Shown here: piece after piece, positions 51,614 to 62,864 of the stretch
How positions within the stretch are numbered: the first letter of the stretch is position 1
How the letters are laid out: every line of letters starts with the position of its first letter
NCBI GenBank assembly: GCA_020852865.1
Contig: JADYZZ010000089.1
Span: 1 to 64,000 of the forward strand
DNA from: Rubrivivax sp.
Lineage (GTDB): Bacteria > Pseudomonadota > Gammaproteobacteria > Burkholderiales > Burkholderiaceae_C
Direction of reading: 5' to 3'
Length of the DNA stretch: 64,000 nt
The notes under the pieces: generated by a model
Told to the model about the DNA's origin: nothing
Database searches by the model: none
Seen by the model: only the letters and a program-made list of their open reading frames with translations
Program-made: the position numbers and the translations under genes

Positions 51614-52636
51614 GTGAGTGCCGCTGCCGCGATATCGGCCGCCGGTCTGCCGGCCGACACCCTGCGCGGGCTGCTCGGCAGCTTGTGCGAGGCGCTGCTC
51701 GCCGCGCGCGCCGACGGTCTGGCGCTGCAGGACGCGGCCAGCGGACGCTACCTGCACGTCAATGCCGACATGCTGCGCTGGATCGGCCTGCCGGCCGAGC
51801 AGGTGGTCGGCTGCACCGATGCGGAGATCTTCGACGCCGAACTCGCTGCCGGCCTGCGCGCCGCGGCGCAGTCGGCGCTGGCGCAGGCCGAACCGCTGGT
51901 GAGCGAGCATCGCTTCGACCGCAACGGCCTGCGCTGCCGCTTCGACGTGCTGCGCCTGGCCACGCCGCCCGCCGGCGCCGGCCGCCGCTGGCTGGTCAGC
52001 GTCTGGATCGACCGCAGCGCCGAGCACGCGCGCGACGCGCAGCTGAAGAACGCGCTCGCGCAGATCGAGCAGCAGCAGCGCGCACACGACACGCTGCGCC
52101 GCGAGCTGGCCGAGCAGGGGCTGCGCGATGCGGCCTCGGGCCTGTCGAGCCGGGCGCATTTCGAAGACCAGCTCAGGCGCGAGGTCGACCTGTCGACGCG
52201 CGAGCACCGCGAGTTCGCGCTCGTGTTCGTCGAGATCGACGAGCCTTCGGACGCGGTGCGCGCGCAGGGCGACGCCGGCGCGCAGGCGATCCTGGCCGCG
52301 ATGGGCCGGCTGCTGCGCGGCGGCACGCGCGCGATGGATGCCTCCTGCCGCCTCGACGAGCGGCGCTTCGCCGTGCTGCTGTCGGGCGTGGGCCTGGCGA
52401 CGGCGCACTCGCGCATGGAGGGCCTGCGCCGCCGCTGCGCCACCGAGATCGTGATGCACGGCGGCCAGGAGCTCGGCTTCACGGTGGCGATGGGCGTGGC
52501 GAGTTTTCCGCATACGGCGCAGTCGCAAGGCGAGTTGGTCGCCGCCTGCGAGGCGGCGCTGGCCGAGGCACGGCGGCGCGGCGGCAACCACGTCACCCTG
52601 GCCGCGATCCGGTTGGACGACAGCGCGCCGCGCTAG
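51614..52636 (+). CDS. PAS plus degenerate GGDEF domain protein
   Basis: This is a protein of about 340 residues. Residues ~20-135 form a PAS-like sensor (DGLALQDAASGRYLHVNADMLRWIGLPAEQVVGCTDAEIF). A coiled-coil linker (KNALAQIEQQQRAHDTLRRELAE) leads to a GGDEF-like domain from ~175. The domain keeps the fold signatures (SGLSSRAHFEDQLRREV, FALVFVEIDE, EVRRGGNHV-like end) but the signature loop reads CRLDERRFAVLLSG in place of GGDEF, so it should not make c-di-GMP. It could bind nucleotide or act as an adaptor. GTG 51614 is chosen; an ATG at 51557 is possible. Confidence 0.8.
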   Translation: MSAAAAISAAGLPADTLRGLLGSLCEALLAARADGLALQDAASGRYLHVNADMLRWIGLPAEQVVGCTDAEIFDAELAAGLRAAAQSALAQAEPLVSEHRFDRNGLRCRFDVLRLATPPAGAGRRWLVSVWIDRSAEHARDAQLKNALAQIEQQQRAHDTLRRELAEQGLRDAASGLSSRAHFEDQLRREVDLSTREHREFALVFVEIDEPSDAVRAQGDAGAQAILAAMGRLLRGGTRAMDASCRLDERRFAVLLSGVGLATAHSRMEGLRRRCATEIVMHGGQELGFTVAMGVASFPHTAQSQGELVAACEAALAEARRRGGNHVTLAAIRLDDSAPR

Positions 52637-52695
52637 GAGCGTGGGCGGCGGTCGGCGCCGATCGGGGCCAGCTGCCGCCGGCGGCTTCCTCCGTT

Positions 52696-52735
52696 TGCCG
52701 CGAGCGTTCGCCCTCTGCCGCGAGCGTTCGCCGTC
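52696..52735. repeat. 20-bp direct repeat, two copies
   Basis: Two adjacent units differ at one base (TGCCGCGAGCGTTCGCCCTC and TGCCGCGAGCGTTCGCCGTC) in the 147-bp gap between the convergent GGDEF-like gene and the TauE gene. Part of a third copy may follow (TGGCGCGGAC). The function is unknown. Confidence 0.8.
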
Positions 52736-52783
52736 TGGCGCGGACGGCCGCTGCCGGTCGCCGCCTGCCGCCAGCGGCCGCCG

Positions 52784-53596
52784 CTACGCGAGCCCCTTCC
52801 AGGCCATGTAGCCGGCAAGCGCCATCAGCAGCAGCGCGAAGGTGCGGCGCAGGCGCTCGACGGGCATGCGGTGCGCGACGCGCGCACCGAGCGGGGCCAG
52901 GGTCACGCTGGCGGCGGCGATGGCCGCCACTGCCGGCAGGTACAGGAAGCCCAGCGCACCGGGCAGCGCCGGCGGCTGGTTCCGGCCGCCGACGAGGTAG
53001 CCGAGCGTCGACGCCACCGCGATCGGAAAGCCGAGCGCCGCGCTCGTGCCCACCGCCTGGCGCAGCGGTACGCCGCACCAGCTCATGAACGGCACCGAGA
53101 GGAAGGCGCCGCCCGCTCCGAGCAGCCCCGACAGGAAGCCGATGCCGGCGCCGGCGCCCAGCAGCGCCGGCGTGCCGGGCAGCGTGCGCCCGGCCTCGGT
53201 GCGCGCGCCGCGCAGCATGCGCCAGGAGATGACGATGTTGCAGGCTGCGAAGACGAGCGCCAGCCAGCGCCCCTTGACGAGCGCCAGCACGCCGGCTCCG
53301 GCCGCGATGCCGCCTGCCAGGATGCCCGGGGCGAAGCGCACGACGAGCTCCCAGCGCACCGCGCCGTGGCGCTGGTGCGCCAGCAGGCTCGACAGCGACG
53401 TGAAGAGGATCGTCGCGCCCGAGGTCGCGATGGCCATCTTCACCGCCAGCGATGCATCGACGCCGCGCTGCCCCAGGATGAAGGTGAGGAAGGGGACGAG
53501 CAGCATGCCGCCGCCGATGCCCAGCAGCCCGGCCAGGAAGCCGGCGGCAACGCCCAGCGCGAGCAGTTCGCCCGCCAGCACGAGGCCGACGTCCAC
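52784..53596 (-). CDS. sulfite exporter TauE/SafE family permease
   Basis: This 270-residue inner-membrane protein has eight predicted helices arranged as two repeats. The glycine-rich repeat motifs GFLAGLLGIGGGMLLVPFLTFILG and GFLSGLLGAGGAFLSVPFMSWCG are characteristic of TauE/SafE (DUF81) transporters, which export sulfite, sulfoacetate or related anions. The substrate cannot be assigned. It lies 7 bp downstream of the EVE gene on the same strand. Confidence 0.92.
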   Translation of the reverse strand: MDVGLVLAGELLALGVAAGFLAGLLGIGGGMLLVPFLTFILGQRGVDASLAVKMAIATSGATILFTSLSSLLAHQRHGAVRWELVVRFAPGILAGGIAAGAGVLALVKGRWLALVFAACNIVISWRMLRGARTEAGRTLPGTPALLGAGAGIGFLSGLLGAGGAFLSVPFMSWCGVPLRQAVGTSAALGFPIAVASTLGYLVGGRNQPPALPGALGFLYLPAVAAIAAASVTLAPLGARVAHRMPVERLRRTFALLLMALAGYMAWKGLA

Positions 53597-53603
53597 CGCG
53601 GGT

Positions 53604-54068
<465 letters not shown>

Positions 54069-54089
54069 GCGCGCGTCTCGCAGCAAAGG

Positions 54090-54268
54090 TGTCCGCCGCG
54101 CACCGCGGACCGATTCCCGAACCCTCAGCGGAGGATCAGGTGGGCGAGGTCAGCCGGGCCTCGGGTTCGTCTGACGCGAGACGCTCGCACCAGCCCGGCA
54201 ATCTTCCAAGCCCTTGCTCAATGAGCATCGGTTCGAAGAAACAAAGTGGCCCGCAACGCGCGACGGAC
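54090..54268 (-). ncRNA. ssrS: 6S RNA
   Basis: This 179-nt region between zapA and the EVE gene folds as 6S RNA, the RNA that mimics an open promoter and binds sigma70 RNA polymerase. The ends pair in a long closing stem: TCCGTCGCGC with GCGCGGCGGA, then GCGGGCC with GGTCCGC. Next come TCGAACC with GGTTCG bounding the central bubble, and an apical stem GCCGGGC / GCCCGGC. The GCGGGCCA segment and a 3' GAGGGTTC resemble the E. coli 6S sequence. The -10 box TATACT sits 7 bp before the proposed 5' end. The position downstream of zapA is conserved in proteobacteria. Confidence 0.85.
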
Positions 54269-54274
54269 CAGGCC

Positions 54275-54280
54275 AGTATA
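54275..54280 (-). promoter_or_regulatory. -10 box of the 6S RNA promoter
   Basis: On the minus strand this reads TATACT, 7 bp upstream of the predicted 6S RNA start at 54268. No strong -35 sequence is seen at 17 bp. Confidence 0.6.
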
Positions 54281-54443
54281 GAGCGCCGGCCCGACATCGA
54301 GCGCTGCGCCGGCTCGCGTGTCATGCGCATGTGCGCGGCGCCGGGGCCGACCATGGCCGCGTTGCTGCAGACCTGCGCGTGCCATGCGCGCGTGTGCGGC
54401 GCCGGGCGCTCGGGCACCTGCGCCTTGGCCGCTTCGCCGGTAG

Positions 54444-54463
54444 CCCGTGAAGCTCTTCACGGG
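54444..54463. repeat. short palindrome related to the 44-bp elements
   Basis: CCCGTGAAG and CTTCACGGG pair perfectly around a two-base CT loop. The sequence shares the outer ends of the 44-bp elements (CyTGTGAAG...TTCACrGG in copies 1 and 2) and the following CTC, but lacks the internal GAATC/GATTC portion. It lies 53 bp beyond the zapA stop, between zapA and the 6S RNA gene, and may be an internally deleted copy or an unrelated hairpin. Confidence 0.55.
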
Positions 54464-54515
54464 CTCCGGATCCCGCGCCGGCGGGCCGGGCACAGTTCGG
54501 TGCGGGGGGAGGGCT

Positions 54516-54815
54516 TCAGAGCAGTTGACCGTCGTCGGCCAGCGCGGCCTCGACGCGTGCGAGCAACGCGTCGATGTCGACCGCGTCTTCGCCGGGCCGG
54601 GCGCGCGCGGCGCCGGCGCGCTCGATGCCCTGGTAGGCGATGTTGAGCGCAGCGAGCACCGCGATGCGCTCGCGCGCCTTGACCTTGCCGGCGTTGCGGA
54701 TCGCCGTCATCTCCTTGTCGACCGCGGCGACGGCGGCAGCCAGCAGCGCCTCGCCGCCTTCGGGGCAGGCCAGGGCGTAGACCTGACCGAGGATCGAGAC
54801 CTCGAGCTGCTTCAT
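54516..54815 (-). CDS. zapA: cell division protein ZapA
   Basis: This 99-residue FtsZ-ring stabiliser has the N-terminal globular part (KQLEVSILGQVYALACPEGGEALLAAAVAAVDKEMTAIR) and the C-terminal coiled coil (IAVLAALNIAYQGIE onward). ZapA crosslinks FtsZ filaments. The stop of the upstream ZapB-like gene overlaps its start codon. The ssrS gene follows downstream, as in most proteobacteria. Confidence 0.95.
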   Translation of the reverse strand: MKQLEVSILGQVYALACPEGGEALLAAAVAAVDKEMTAIRNAGKVKARERIAVLAALNIAYQGIERAGAARARPGEDAVDIDALLARVEAALADDGQLL

Positions 54816-55045
54816 TCCTGGCCCCGTGTGCGGTCGGCCGCCGGAGCGACGGCGTCGTCGGCGGGCAGTCGCGCAAGCAGCGCGTCGATGCGCGCACGCG
54901 CGGCGGCCAGGCGCGACCGCAGGCTGTCGCGCTCGCCCGTCAGGGCGGCAAGCTGCTCGACCAGCAGCGTGCTCGTGCGCTTGAGCTCCTGGTGGCGCAG
55001 CACCAGGCGGTCGACGCGTTCGACGAGTTCCTCGAGCTTGGCCAT
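54812..55045 (-). CDS. ZapB-like short coiled-coil protein (TIGR02449 type)
   Basis: This 77-residue protein is almost entirely coiled coil (KLEELVERVDRLVLRHQELK, LLVEQLAALTGERDSLRSRL) with a short disordered C-terminus. Small coiled-coil proteins directly upstream of zapA are the TIGR02449/ZapB-type partners that link ZapA to other Z-ring factors. The methionine at 55045 is the only start that keeps the protein clear of nth (1-bp gap). Its stop overlaps the zapA start. Confidence 0.85.
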   Translation of the reverse strand: MAKLEELVERVDRLVLRHQELKRTSTLLVEQLAALTGERDSLRSRLAAARARIDALLARLPADDAVAPAADRTRGQE

Positions 55046-55046
55046 T

Positions 55047-55709
55047 TCAGTTCGCATCCCCCGCGGACGGACCGCCGGCGATTGTAGGAGCGACCCAGTC
55101 GCACCAGGCGCGCACCGCGCAGCTGTCGCAGTGCGGCGCCCGCGCCGTGCACACGTAGCGGCCGTGCAGGATGAGCCAGTGGTGGGCGTCGCGGCGCCAG
55201 CGCTCGGGAACGCGGCGCTCGAGCCCCTGCTCGACCTCGAGCGGCGTGCGGCCGGGCGCCAGGCCGGTGCGGTTGGCGACGCGGAACACATGGGTGTCGA
55301 CGGCGATCGTCGGCTCGCCGAAGGCGACGTTGAGCACGACGTTGGCGGTCTTGCGTCCGACGCCGGGCAGGCGCTCGAGTGCGGCACGCGCGCGCGGCAC
55401 TTCGCCGCCGTGCTGCGCGACGAGGAGGCGGCAGGTCTCCAGCAGGTGGCGCGCCTTGCTGCGGTACAGGCCGATCGTGCGGATGCGCTCCTCGAGGCCC
55501 GCGCTGCCGAGCGCGAGCAGTGCGCGCGGCGTCGACGCCTCGGCGAACAGGCGCCGTGTCGCCTTGTTGACGCCGACGTCGGTGGCCTGCGCCGACAGCA
55601 GCACCGCCACCAGCAGCTCGAACACGCTCGTGTACTCGAGCTCGCTGCGCGGCTGCGGATTGGCGGCTGCCAGCGTGGCGAAGAAGGGCTCGATGGCTTC
55701 GGGCTTCAC
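55047..55709 (-). CDS. nth: endonuclease III
   Basis: This 220-residue DNA glycosylase/AP lyase removes oxidised pyrimidines. The helix-hairpin-helix [20 protein letters not shown] carries the catalytic lysine, and the aspartate is in [13 protein letters not shown]. The C-terminal [4Fe-4S] loop has the exact Cys-x6-Cys-x2-Cys-x5-Cys spacing ([17 protein letters not shown]). The start codon overlaps the stop of the RsxB-like gene (ATGA), the usual rsxB-nth arrangement. Confidence 0.97.
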   Translation of the reverse strand: MKPEAIEPFFATLAAANPQPRSELEYTSVFELLVAVLLSAQATDVGVNKATRRLFAEASTPRALLALGSAGLEERIRTIGLYRSKARHLLETCRLLVAQHGGEVPRARAALERLPGVGRKTANVVLNVAFGEPTIAVDTHVFRVANRTGLAPGRTPLEVEQGLERRVPERWRRDAHHWLILHGRYVCTARAPHCDSCAVRAWCDWVAPTIAGGPSAGDAN

Positions 55710-56512
55710 GGCGCGCCGCCGCGCTCGCGCGCGCGGTCCAGGGCCGCGGCGATCGCCGCGCGCTTGCGTGCGGCCGCGGTTGCCGTTGCGCCGCTGGGGC
55801 CTGCCGCGGTTGCCGCTGCGCCGCTGGATCCCGCCGCAGCCGGGGCCGTCGGCGGTTCGGCGCCGGCGTGCGCGGCGTGCAGGTCGTGCAGGTCGTGCAG
55901 GTCACGCACGAGGCGCCGGCGGCGCGCGACGCAGCGCGCGCGCGCCGCGGCCGCCTGCTCGGCGCTCCACGCGGCCCAGCCGGTGCGGCTGCCGCTTGCC
56001 GGCTGCATCGCGATGCAGTCCACAGGGCAGGCCGGCACGCATAGCGCGCAGCCGGTGCATTGCGCCTCGATCACGGTGTGCATCGCCTTGGCGGCGCCGA
56101 CGATGCAGTCCACCGGGCAGGCCTTGATGCACAAGGTGCAGCCGATGCACCCGGACTCGTCGATGACAGCCAGCGCGCGCGCCTCCTCGCGGCCGCATTC
56201 GGCGGCGAGCGGGCGCAGCGCGCGGCCGGTCAGGCGTGCCAGGCGGGCGATGCCCTCGGCGCCGCCGGGCGGGCAGCGATCGATTTCGGCGCTGCCCGCG
56301 GCGATCGCCTCGGCGTAGCCGCGACAGTCGGCATAGCCGCAGCGTCGGCATTGGGTCTGCGGCAGCAGCGCGTCGATGCGTTCGGCCAGCCGCGCGCGCG
56401 TGGCCGCGGACGGCGCGGCCGCCGACGGTTCAGGCAACGAATGGGCGGCGGCAGGCACCGCCCGATTATCGGACGGCGCTGCGGCGTTTCGCCCCTTGCG
56501 CGCTGGCGCCAC
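55706..56512 (-). CDS. rsxB: RnfB/RsxB-like ferredoxin, stand-alone
   Basis: This protein of up to 268 residues resembles the B subunit of the Rnf/Rsx electron-transport complex. An N-terminal iron-sulfur domain ([18 protein letters not shown]...CPPGG, four cysteines) is followed by two [4Fe-4S] ferredoxin motifs ([15 protein letters not shown] and [15 protein letters not shown]). There is no N-terminal membrane helix and no other rnf gene, so it is the soluble form common in Burkholderiales. The C-terminal ~80 residues are low-complexity, with LHD repeats encoded by a 9-bp tandem repeat and Ala-rich tracts. A GTG at 56458 would avoid the 47-bp overlap with phaZ and may be the true start. Confidence 0.85.
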   Translation of the reverse strand: MAPARKGRNAAAPSDNRAVPAAAHSLPEPSAAAPSAATRARLAERIDALLPQTQCRRCGYADCRGYAEAIAAGSAEIDRCPPGGAEGIARLARLTGRALRPLAAECGREEARALAVIDESGCIGCTLCIKACPVDCIVGAAKAMHTVIEAQCTGCALCVPACPVDCIAMQPASGSRTGWAAWSAEQAAAARARCVARRRRLVRDLHDLHDLHAAHAGAEPPTAPAAAGSSGAAATAAGPSGATATAAARKRAAIAAALDRARERGGAP

Positions 56513-57761
56513 GCTCGGCCGCGCGGTCGTAGCGGCCGATGAAGGCGCGCACTTCGGGGTAGACCCGTTCGCGCCAGCGGCGCCCGGAGAAGATGCCGTA
56601 GTGGCCCGCGCCCTCGACGTCGTAGTGCAGGTGGTGCGCCGCGGCGATGCCGGTGCACAGTGCGTGCGCGGCGCGCGTCTGGCCGGCGCCGGAGATGTCG
56701 TCGAGCTCGCCTTCGATCGTCAGCAGCGCGGTGGCGGTGATGTCCTCGGGCCGCACCGGCGCGCCGGCGACGCGCCAGGTCCCGTTGACGAGGGCGAAGT
56801 CCTGGAACACGGTCCGGATGGTGTCGAGGTAGTACTCGGCCGGCATGTCGAGCACGGCGTTGTATTCGTCGTAGAACTGCCGGTGCCCCTCGGCGCTGTC
56901 GCCGTCGCCGCGGACCAGGTCCTTGAAGTAGTCGTAGTGGCTCGTCATGTGGCGGTCGGGGTTCATCGCCACGAAGCCGGCATGCTGCAGGAAGCCCGGG
57001 TAGACGCGTCGGCCGGCGCCGGGGAAGTTGGGCGGCACGCGGAAGATCACGTTGGTCTCGAACCAGCCGTGGCTCTTGTTCGTGGCGAGGTTGTTCACCG
57101 AGGTCGGACTGAGGCGCGCGTCGATCGGGCCGCCCATCATCGTCATCGTGCGCGGCGTGAACTCGCCGGCGCTGGCCAGCAGGCTGACCGCGGCCAGCAC
57201 CGGGACGGTCGGCTGGCACACCGAGATCACGTGCACGTGGTCGCCGATGCGGCGGATGAACTCCTGCACGTAGGCCACGTAGTCGTCGAGATGGAAGGGT
57301 CCGGCCTCGATCGGCACCATGCGCGCGTCGGTCCAGTCGGTGATGAAGACCTTGTGGTCGCGCAGCAGGCTGCGCACGGTGTCGCGCAGCAGCGTGCTGT
57401 GGTGCCCGGACAGCGGCGCCACCACCAGCACCGTGGGCTGCGACTTCATGCGCTCGAGCGCACGCGGGTTGTCGGTGAAGCGCTTGAAGCGCAGCAGGCG
57501 GCAGAAGGGCTTGACGATCGGCACCTGTTCCTGCACCGCGACGGTGACGCCGTCGACGTCCGCCGAGGTGATGTCGAAGGCGGGCTTCTCGTACTCCTTG
57601 GCCAGCCGATGCAGCAGGTCGAACGACGCCGACACGCGCTGCGACATCGGCAGCTGCGCGAACGGCGACAGCGGGTGGCGATACAGCTTGGCCGAGGCAC
57701 TGGCGAACTCGGCGAACGGCGCCATCAGCGCGCGCTGGGTCTCGTAGATCTGATACAGCAT
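56466..57761 (-). CDS. phaZ: intracellular polyhydroxyalkanoate depolymerase
   Basis: This 431-residue enzyme mobilises stored poly-3-hydroxybutyrate. The N-terminal [25 protein letters not shown] is typical of PhaZ1. The catalytic nucleophile is a cysteine, Cys182 in [13 protein letters not shown], in place of the lipase-box serine, matching Ralstonia PhaZ1. The oxyanion and acid regions ([16 protein letters not shown]) and the catalytic histidine ([18 protein letters not shown]) are also present. It points to PHB storage in this organism. The upstream 211 bp are shared with nothing else. Confidence 0.95.
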   Translation of the reverse strand: MLYQIYETQRALMAPFAEFASASAKLYRHPLSPFAQLPMSQRVSASFDLLHRLAKEYEKPAFDITSADVDGVTVAVQEQVPIVKPFCRLLRFKRFTDNPRALERMKSQPTVLVVAPLSGHHSTLLRDTVRSLLRDHKVFITDWTDARMVPIEAGPFHLDDYVAYVQEFIRRIGDHVHVISVCQPTVPVLAAVSLLASAGEFTPRTMTMMGGPIDARLSPTSVNNLATNKSHGWFETNVIFRVPPNFPGAGRRVYPGFLQHAGFVAMNPDRHMTSHYDYFKDLVRGDGDSAEGHRQFYDEYNAVLDMPAEYYLDTIRTVFQDFALVNGTWRVAGAPVRPEDITATALLTIEGELDDISGAGQTRAAHALCTGIAAAHHLHYDVEGAGHYGIFSGRRWRERVYPEVRAFIGRYDRAAERGASAQGAKRRSAVR

Positions 57762-57972
57762 GGAGGCTCTCGGTGCTCGAAGTCACGACCGCCCGGGCCG
57801 GCTTGCGTCCGGCTGTGCGACGACGTGGCGCAAATTATGCTGCGACGCAACAAGCGATGTTCGGCGGCGTCGCCATGGTGTCGCGCCGGCGCTGCAAGCA
57901 AACGCTGGAAAACGGCTGGAGTCGAGGTCCGTCTCGCGCGGCTGGCGGCGGCGCGACGCGCCGCCGGCGCCG
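57762..57972. other. 211-bp intergenic region
   Basis: This separates the phaZ start (57761, minus) from the 3' end of the downstream-lying aminotransferase. A tract with TTATGCTGCGACGCAACAAGC near 57835 is the least GC-rich part and could hold the phaZ promoter; the match is weak. Repeats of the GGCGGCGCGACGC type are present. No gene is seen. Confidence 0.4.
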
Positions 57973-59187
57973 CTACGTCATCACGCGCGCGATCGCCTGC
58001 GCCACGCGTTCGATGTTGCCGCTGTTGATCGCGGCCACGCAGATGCGCCCGGAGTCCAGGCCGTAGACGCCGAACTCGCTGCGCAGGCGCTGCATCTGCG
58101 CCGCCGTGAGGCCGGTGTAGCTGAACATGCCCTTTTGCCGCGTCACGTAGCCGAGCTCGCCCGTCACCCCGGCGGCACGCAGCCGCGCCACCAGGGCCTC
58201 GCGCGTGGCGCGGATGCGCTCGCGCATGGCGCCGAGTTCACTCTCCCACTGCGCACGCAGCGCCGGCGTGCCGAGCACGGCGGCGACGAGGCTGGCGCCG
58301 AAGGCGGGCGGGTTGGAGTAGTTGGTGCGGATCAGCACCTTGAGCTGCGAGAGCACGCGTGCGGCCTCGTCGCGGCTGCGGGCGGCGACGCTGAGCGCGC
58401 CGACGCGCTCGCCGTACAGCGAGAAGCTCTTGGAGAACGACGAGGCGACGAGGAAGTCCATGTCCGCATCGACGAAGCGCTGCACCGCCGCGCCGTCCTC
58501 GGCAATGCCGTCGCCGAAGCCCTGGTAGGCCAGGTCGAGAAAGGGCACGAGGCCGCGCGTGCGGCAGGCCTCGACCACTTGCTGCCACTGTCCGACGTCG
58601 AGATCGCAGCCGGTGGGGTTGTGGCAGCAGGCGTGCAGCACGACGACGGTGCCGCTGGCCGCCGTGTGCAGGGCGGCCAGCATGGCCCCGAAGCGCACGC
58701 CGCGCCGCTCGGCGTCGAAGTACGGGTAGCTGTGCACCGTGAAACCGGCATGCGTGAACAGCGCGCGGTGGTTCTCCCAGCTCGGGTCGCTGATCAGCAC
58801 CTCGGCCGCCGGATCGACGCGGCGCAACAAGTCGGCGCCGAGCCTGAGGCCGCCGGTGCCGCCCAGCGCCTGCACGGTGGCCACGCGGCCGGCGTCGCGC
58901 AGCGCGCGGCCGCTCGCGGAGCTGCCGAACACCAGGCTCTGCACCGCCTGGTCATAGGCGGCGATGCCGTCGATCGGCAGATAGCCCTTGGGCCTGGGCT
59001 GGGCCAGCAGCTGTCGCTCGGCCTCGGCCACGCAGGCCAGCACCGGCAGCTTGCCGGCGTCGTCGAAGTACACGCCGACGCCGAGGTTGACCTTGTCCGC
59101 GCGCGGGTCGGCCGCGAATTGCTCGTTGAGGCCGAGGATGGGGTCGCGCGGGGCCAGCGCGACGCCGGCGAACAGGCTGGAAGACAT
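57973..59187 (-). CDS. tyrB: aromatic-amino-acid/aspartate aminotransferase (class I)
   Basis: This 404-residue PLP enzyme belongs to the aspartate/aromatic aminotransferase subgroup. Key motifs are [17 protein letters not shown] at the N-terminus, [13 protein letters not shown], and the PLP lysine in [16 protein letters not shown]. It transfers amino groups between aspartate or aromatic amino acids and 2-oxoglutarate. The start was placed at the MSSSLFAGV methionine with a GGGTTCCCC-containing leader; upstream in-frame codons look non-coding. Aspartate versus aromatic preference cannot be told from sequence. It is divergent from uvrB. Confidence 0.9.
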   Translation of the reverse strand: MSSSLFAGVALAPRDPILGLNEQFAADPRADKVNLGVGVYFDDAGKLPVLACVAEAERQLLAQPRPKGYLPIDGIAAYDQAVQSLVFGSSASGRALRDAGRVATVQALGGTGGLRLGADLLRRVDPAAEVLISDPSWENHRALFTHAGFTVHSYPYFDAERRGVRFGAMLAALHTAASGTVVVLHACCHNPTGCDLDVGQWQQVVEACRTRGLVPFLDLAYQGFGDGIAEDGAAVQRFVDADMDFLVASSFSKSFSLYGERVGALSVAARSRDEAARVLSQLKVLIRTNYSNPPAFGASLVAAVLGTPALRAQWESELGAMRERIRATREALVARLRAAGVTGELGYVTRQKGMFSYTGLTAAQMQRLRSEFGVYGLDSGRICVAAINSGNIERVAQAIARVMT

Positions 59188-59296
59188 GCGGGGAACCCTG
59201 CACAGAAACGTGGGCGGCAACGTGGCGCTGCCTGCGGACGGCGCAGCCGGACTTGGGCTACGCTTGCCGATTCTACGGATCGCACCTGGCTCCCAG

Positions 59297-61422
<2,126 letters not shown>

Positions 61423-61423
<1 letters not shown>

Positions 61424-61992
61424 TGGATCTGGGCCGGATCTTCACGCGCCGCGGCGGGAGCGTCGTCGACGCCACGCCGGCCACGCCGGGAGCGATCGGC
61501 GTGCTGATGGTGTGCATGGGCAACATCTGCCGTTCGCCCACCGCCGAGGCGGTGCTGCGCAGCAAGCTGCGCGCCGCCGGCCTGGAGCGTGCCGTGGCGG
61601 TGGATTCGGCCGGCACCATCGACCAGCACCGCGGCGAGCCGCCCGACCCGCGTGCCGTGCGCCACGCCGCGCGGCGCGGCTACGACCTGGCGGCGCTGCG
61701 CGCGCGCGCCGTCGAGCCGGCCGACTACCTGCGCTTCCAGTGGATGCTGGCGATGGACGAGGACAACCTGCGCGCATTGCGCCGGCTGCAGCCGCCCGAC
61801 GCGACGGTGCGCCTGGAGCTGCTGCTGGCGTACGCGCCGCAGCTCGGCCAGATCGAGGTGCCCGACCCGTACTACGGCGCGCCGGCCGGCTTCGAGCGTG
61901 TGCTCGATCTCGTCGAGGCGGCCTGCGACGGCCTCGTGACGCGGCTGGCGCGGGAGCTGGACCGCAGCGCCGGCGGGCGATCGCCGGACTGA
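61423..61992 (+). CDS. low-molecular-weight protein-tyrosine phosphatase
   Basis: This 189-residue protein carries the LMW-PTP domain. The active-site loop is VCMGNICRSPTAE (nucleophile Cys31, Arg37). The DSAGTIDQHRGEPPDPRA segment and general-acid VPDPYYGAPAGFERVLDLVEAA are typical. The first ~25 residues are an extra basic N-terminus. It overlaps uvrB by one base, so it is probably cotranscribed. In this position (uvrB-PTP-iscR) it is a regular feature of betaproteobacteria. Its substrate is unknown; such enzymes often oppose tyrosine kinases of exopolysaccharide systems, none of which is seen here. Confidence 0.92.
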
Positions 61993-62101
61993 GCGGCTGC
62001 GCGGTGTGCGCGCAGCACCGGCGGCCGGGCGGCTGCTCCGGGGCGGCGTCGCGTTCCGGGCGGCGGGCGGGGCAAGGCCGGGCAGGGTGCAGGGTCTTTG
62101 G

Positions 62102-62127
62102 TATACTTGACTTGTTTACTCGGAATC
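62102..62127 (+). promoter_or_regulatory. iscR promoter with IscR type 1 binding site
   Basis: A -10-like TATACT (62102-62107) overlaps ATACTTGACTTGTTTACTC and the next six bases (62103-62127). This matches 17 of 25 positions of the IscR type 1 consensus and 10 of 10 in the left half. IscR with its [2Fe-2S] cluster represses its own operon at such sites, so autoregulation is expected. TTGACT at 62107 could also act as a -35 box, but no -10 was found 17 bp below it. Confidence 0.5.
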
Positions 62128-62256
62128 TGTTCGCGACCGACCCGGGCGCCGGGCGGGCAGTGAACCGGGCAGGCGCCGGACCCACGGTTGGCGAACGGGC
62201 CCGGACGGGCACGAGGCCATACCAACCAACCGGCACGCCAAGCCAGGGAGCAGCAC

Positions 62257-62790
62257 ATGCGACTGACCACCAAGGGCCGATTCGCCGTCACCGCGATGAT
62301 CGATCTGGGCCTGCGGGCACAAAGCGGGCCCGTGGCGCTGGCGGCGATCAGCCAGCGCCAGCACATCTCGTTGTCGTATCTCGAGCAGCTGTTCGGCAAG
62401 CTGCGCCGCCATCAGCTCGTGGAGAGCACGCGCGGCCCCGGCGGCGGCTACTCGCTGGGCCGCGCCGCGGCCGACATCTCGGTGGCCGACATCATCGTCG
62501 CCGTCGACGAGCCGATCGACGCCACCGGCTGCGGCGGCAAGGAAGACTGCATGGGCCAGGACGCGGGCAAGTGCATGACGCACGATCTGTGGACGAGCCT
62601 GAACGAGAAGATGATCGAGTACCTCGACTCGATCTCGCTGGGCCGGCTGGTCGACGAGCAGCTCGCCAAGGGCGTCTCGATCGACGAGGCGCCGGTCAAG
62701 CGCGCGATCTCGTCGGCGCCCGTCGTCAAGCCGATCAAGGTGACGGGTCCGAACTCGGTGTTCGCGCTCGGCGCGGCGTTGACGAAGTGA
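62257..62790 (+). CDS. iscR: Fe-S cluster assembly transcriptional regulator IscR
   Basis: This 177-residue Rrf2-family regulator begins [17 protein letters not shown]. The winged helix covers ~1-80 ([29 protein letters not shown]). The [2Fe-2S] ligands are Cys92, Cys98, Cys106 and probably His109 ([20 protein letters not shown]); the second spacing is two residues longer than in E. coli. It senses Fe-S status and controls isc/suf genes. A CAGGGAG ribosome site precedes the ATG. iscS follows 70 bp after its stop. Confidence 0.96.
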   Translation: MRLTTKGRFAVTAMIDLGLRAQSGPVALAAISQRQHISLSYLEQLFGKLRRHQLVESTRGPGGGYSLGRAAADISVADIIVAVDEPIDATGCGGKEDCMGQDAGKCMTHDLWTSLNEKMIEYLDSISLGRLVDEQLAKGVSIDEAPVKRAISSAPVVKPIKVTGPNSVFALGAALTK

Positions 62791-62804
62791 CGGCCCGTGC
62801 CGGC

Positions 62805-62864
62805 ATGAATCGCGGCGGCGCAGTCATGCCCGAGGGCGCTGCGCGGCGGGCGGGCGCGTCGTGA
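62805..62864 (+). CDS. possible 19-residue leader peptide upstream of iscS
   Basis: A short frame between iscR and iscS begins ATG at 62805 ([19 protein letters not shown]) and its TGA overlaps the GTG start of iscS in a GTGA junction. It could allow translational coupling of iscS to upstream ribosomes. It may also be chance; there is no strong ribosome site in front of it. Confidence 0.25.
   Translation: MNRGGAVMPEGAARRAGAS

Noticed and set aside
54457-54897. Arg-rich open frame overlapping zapA on the same strand
   Set aside because: It is an out-of-frame shadow of zapA and its 3' flank with no coding signature.
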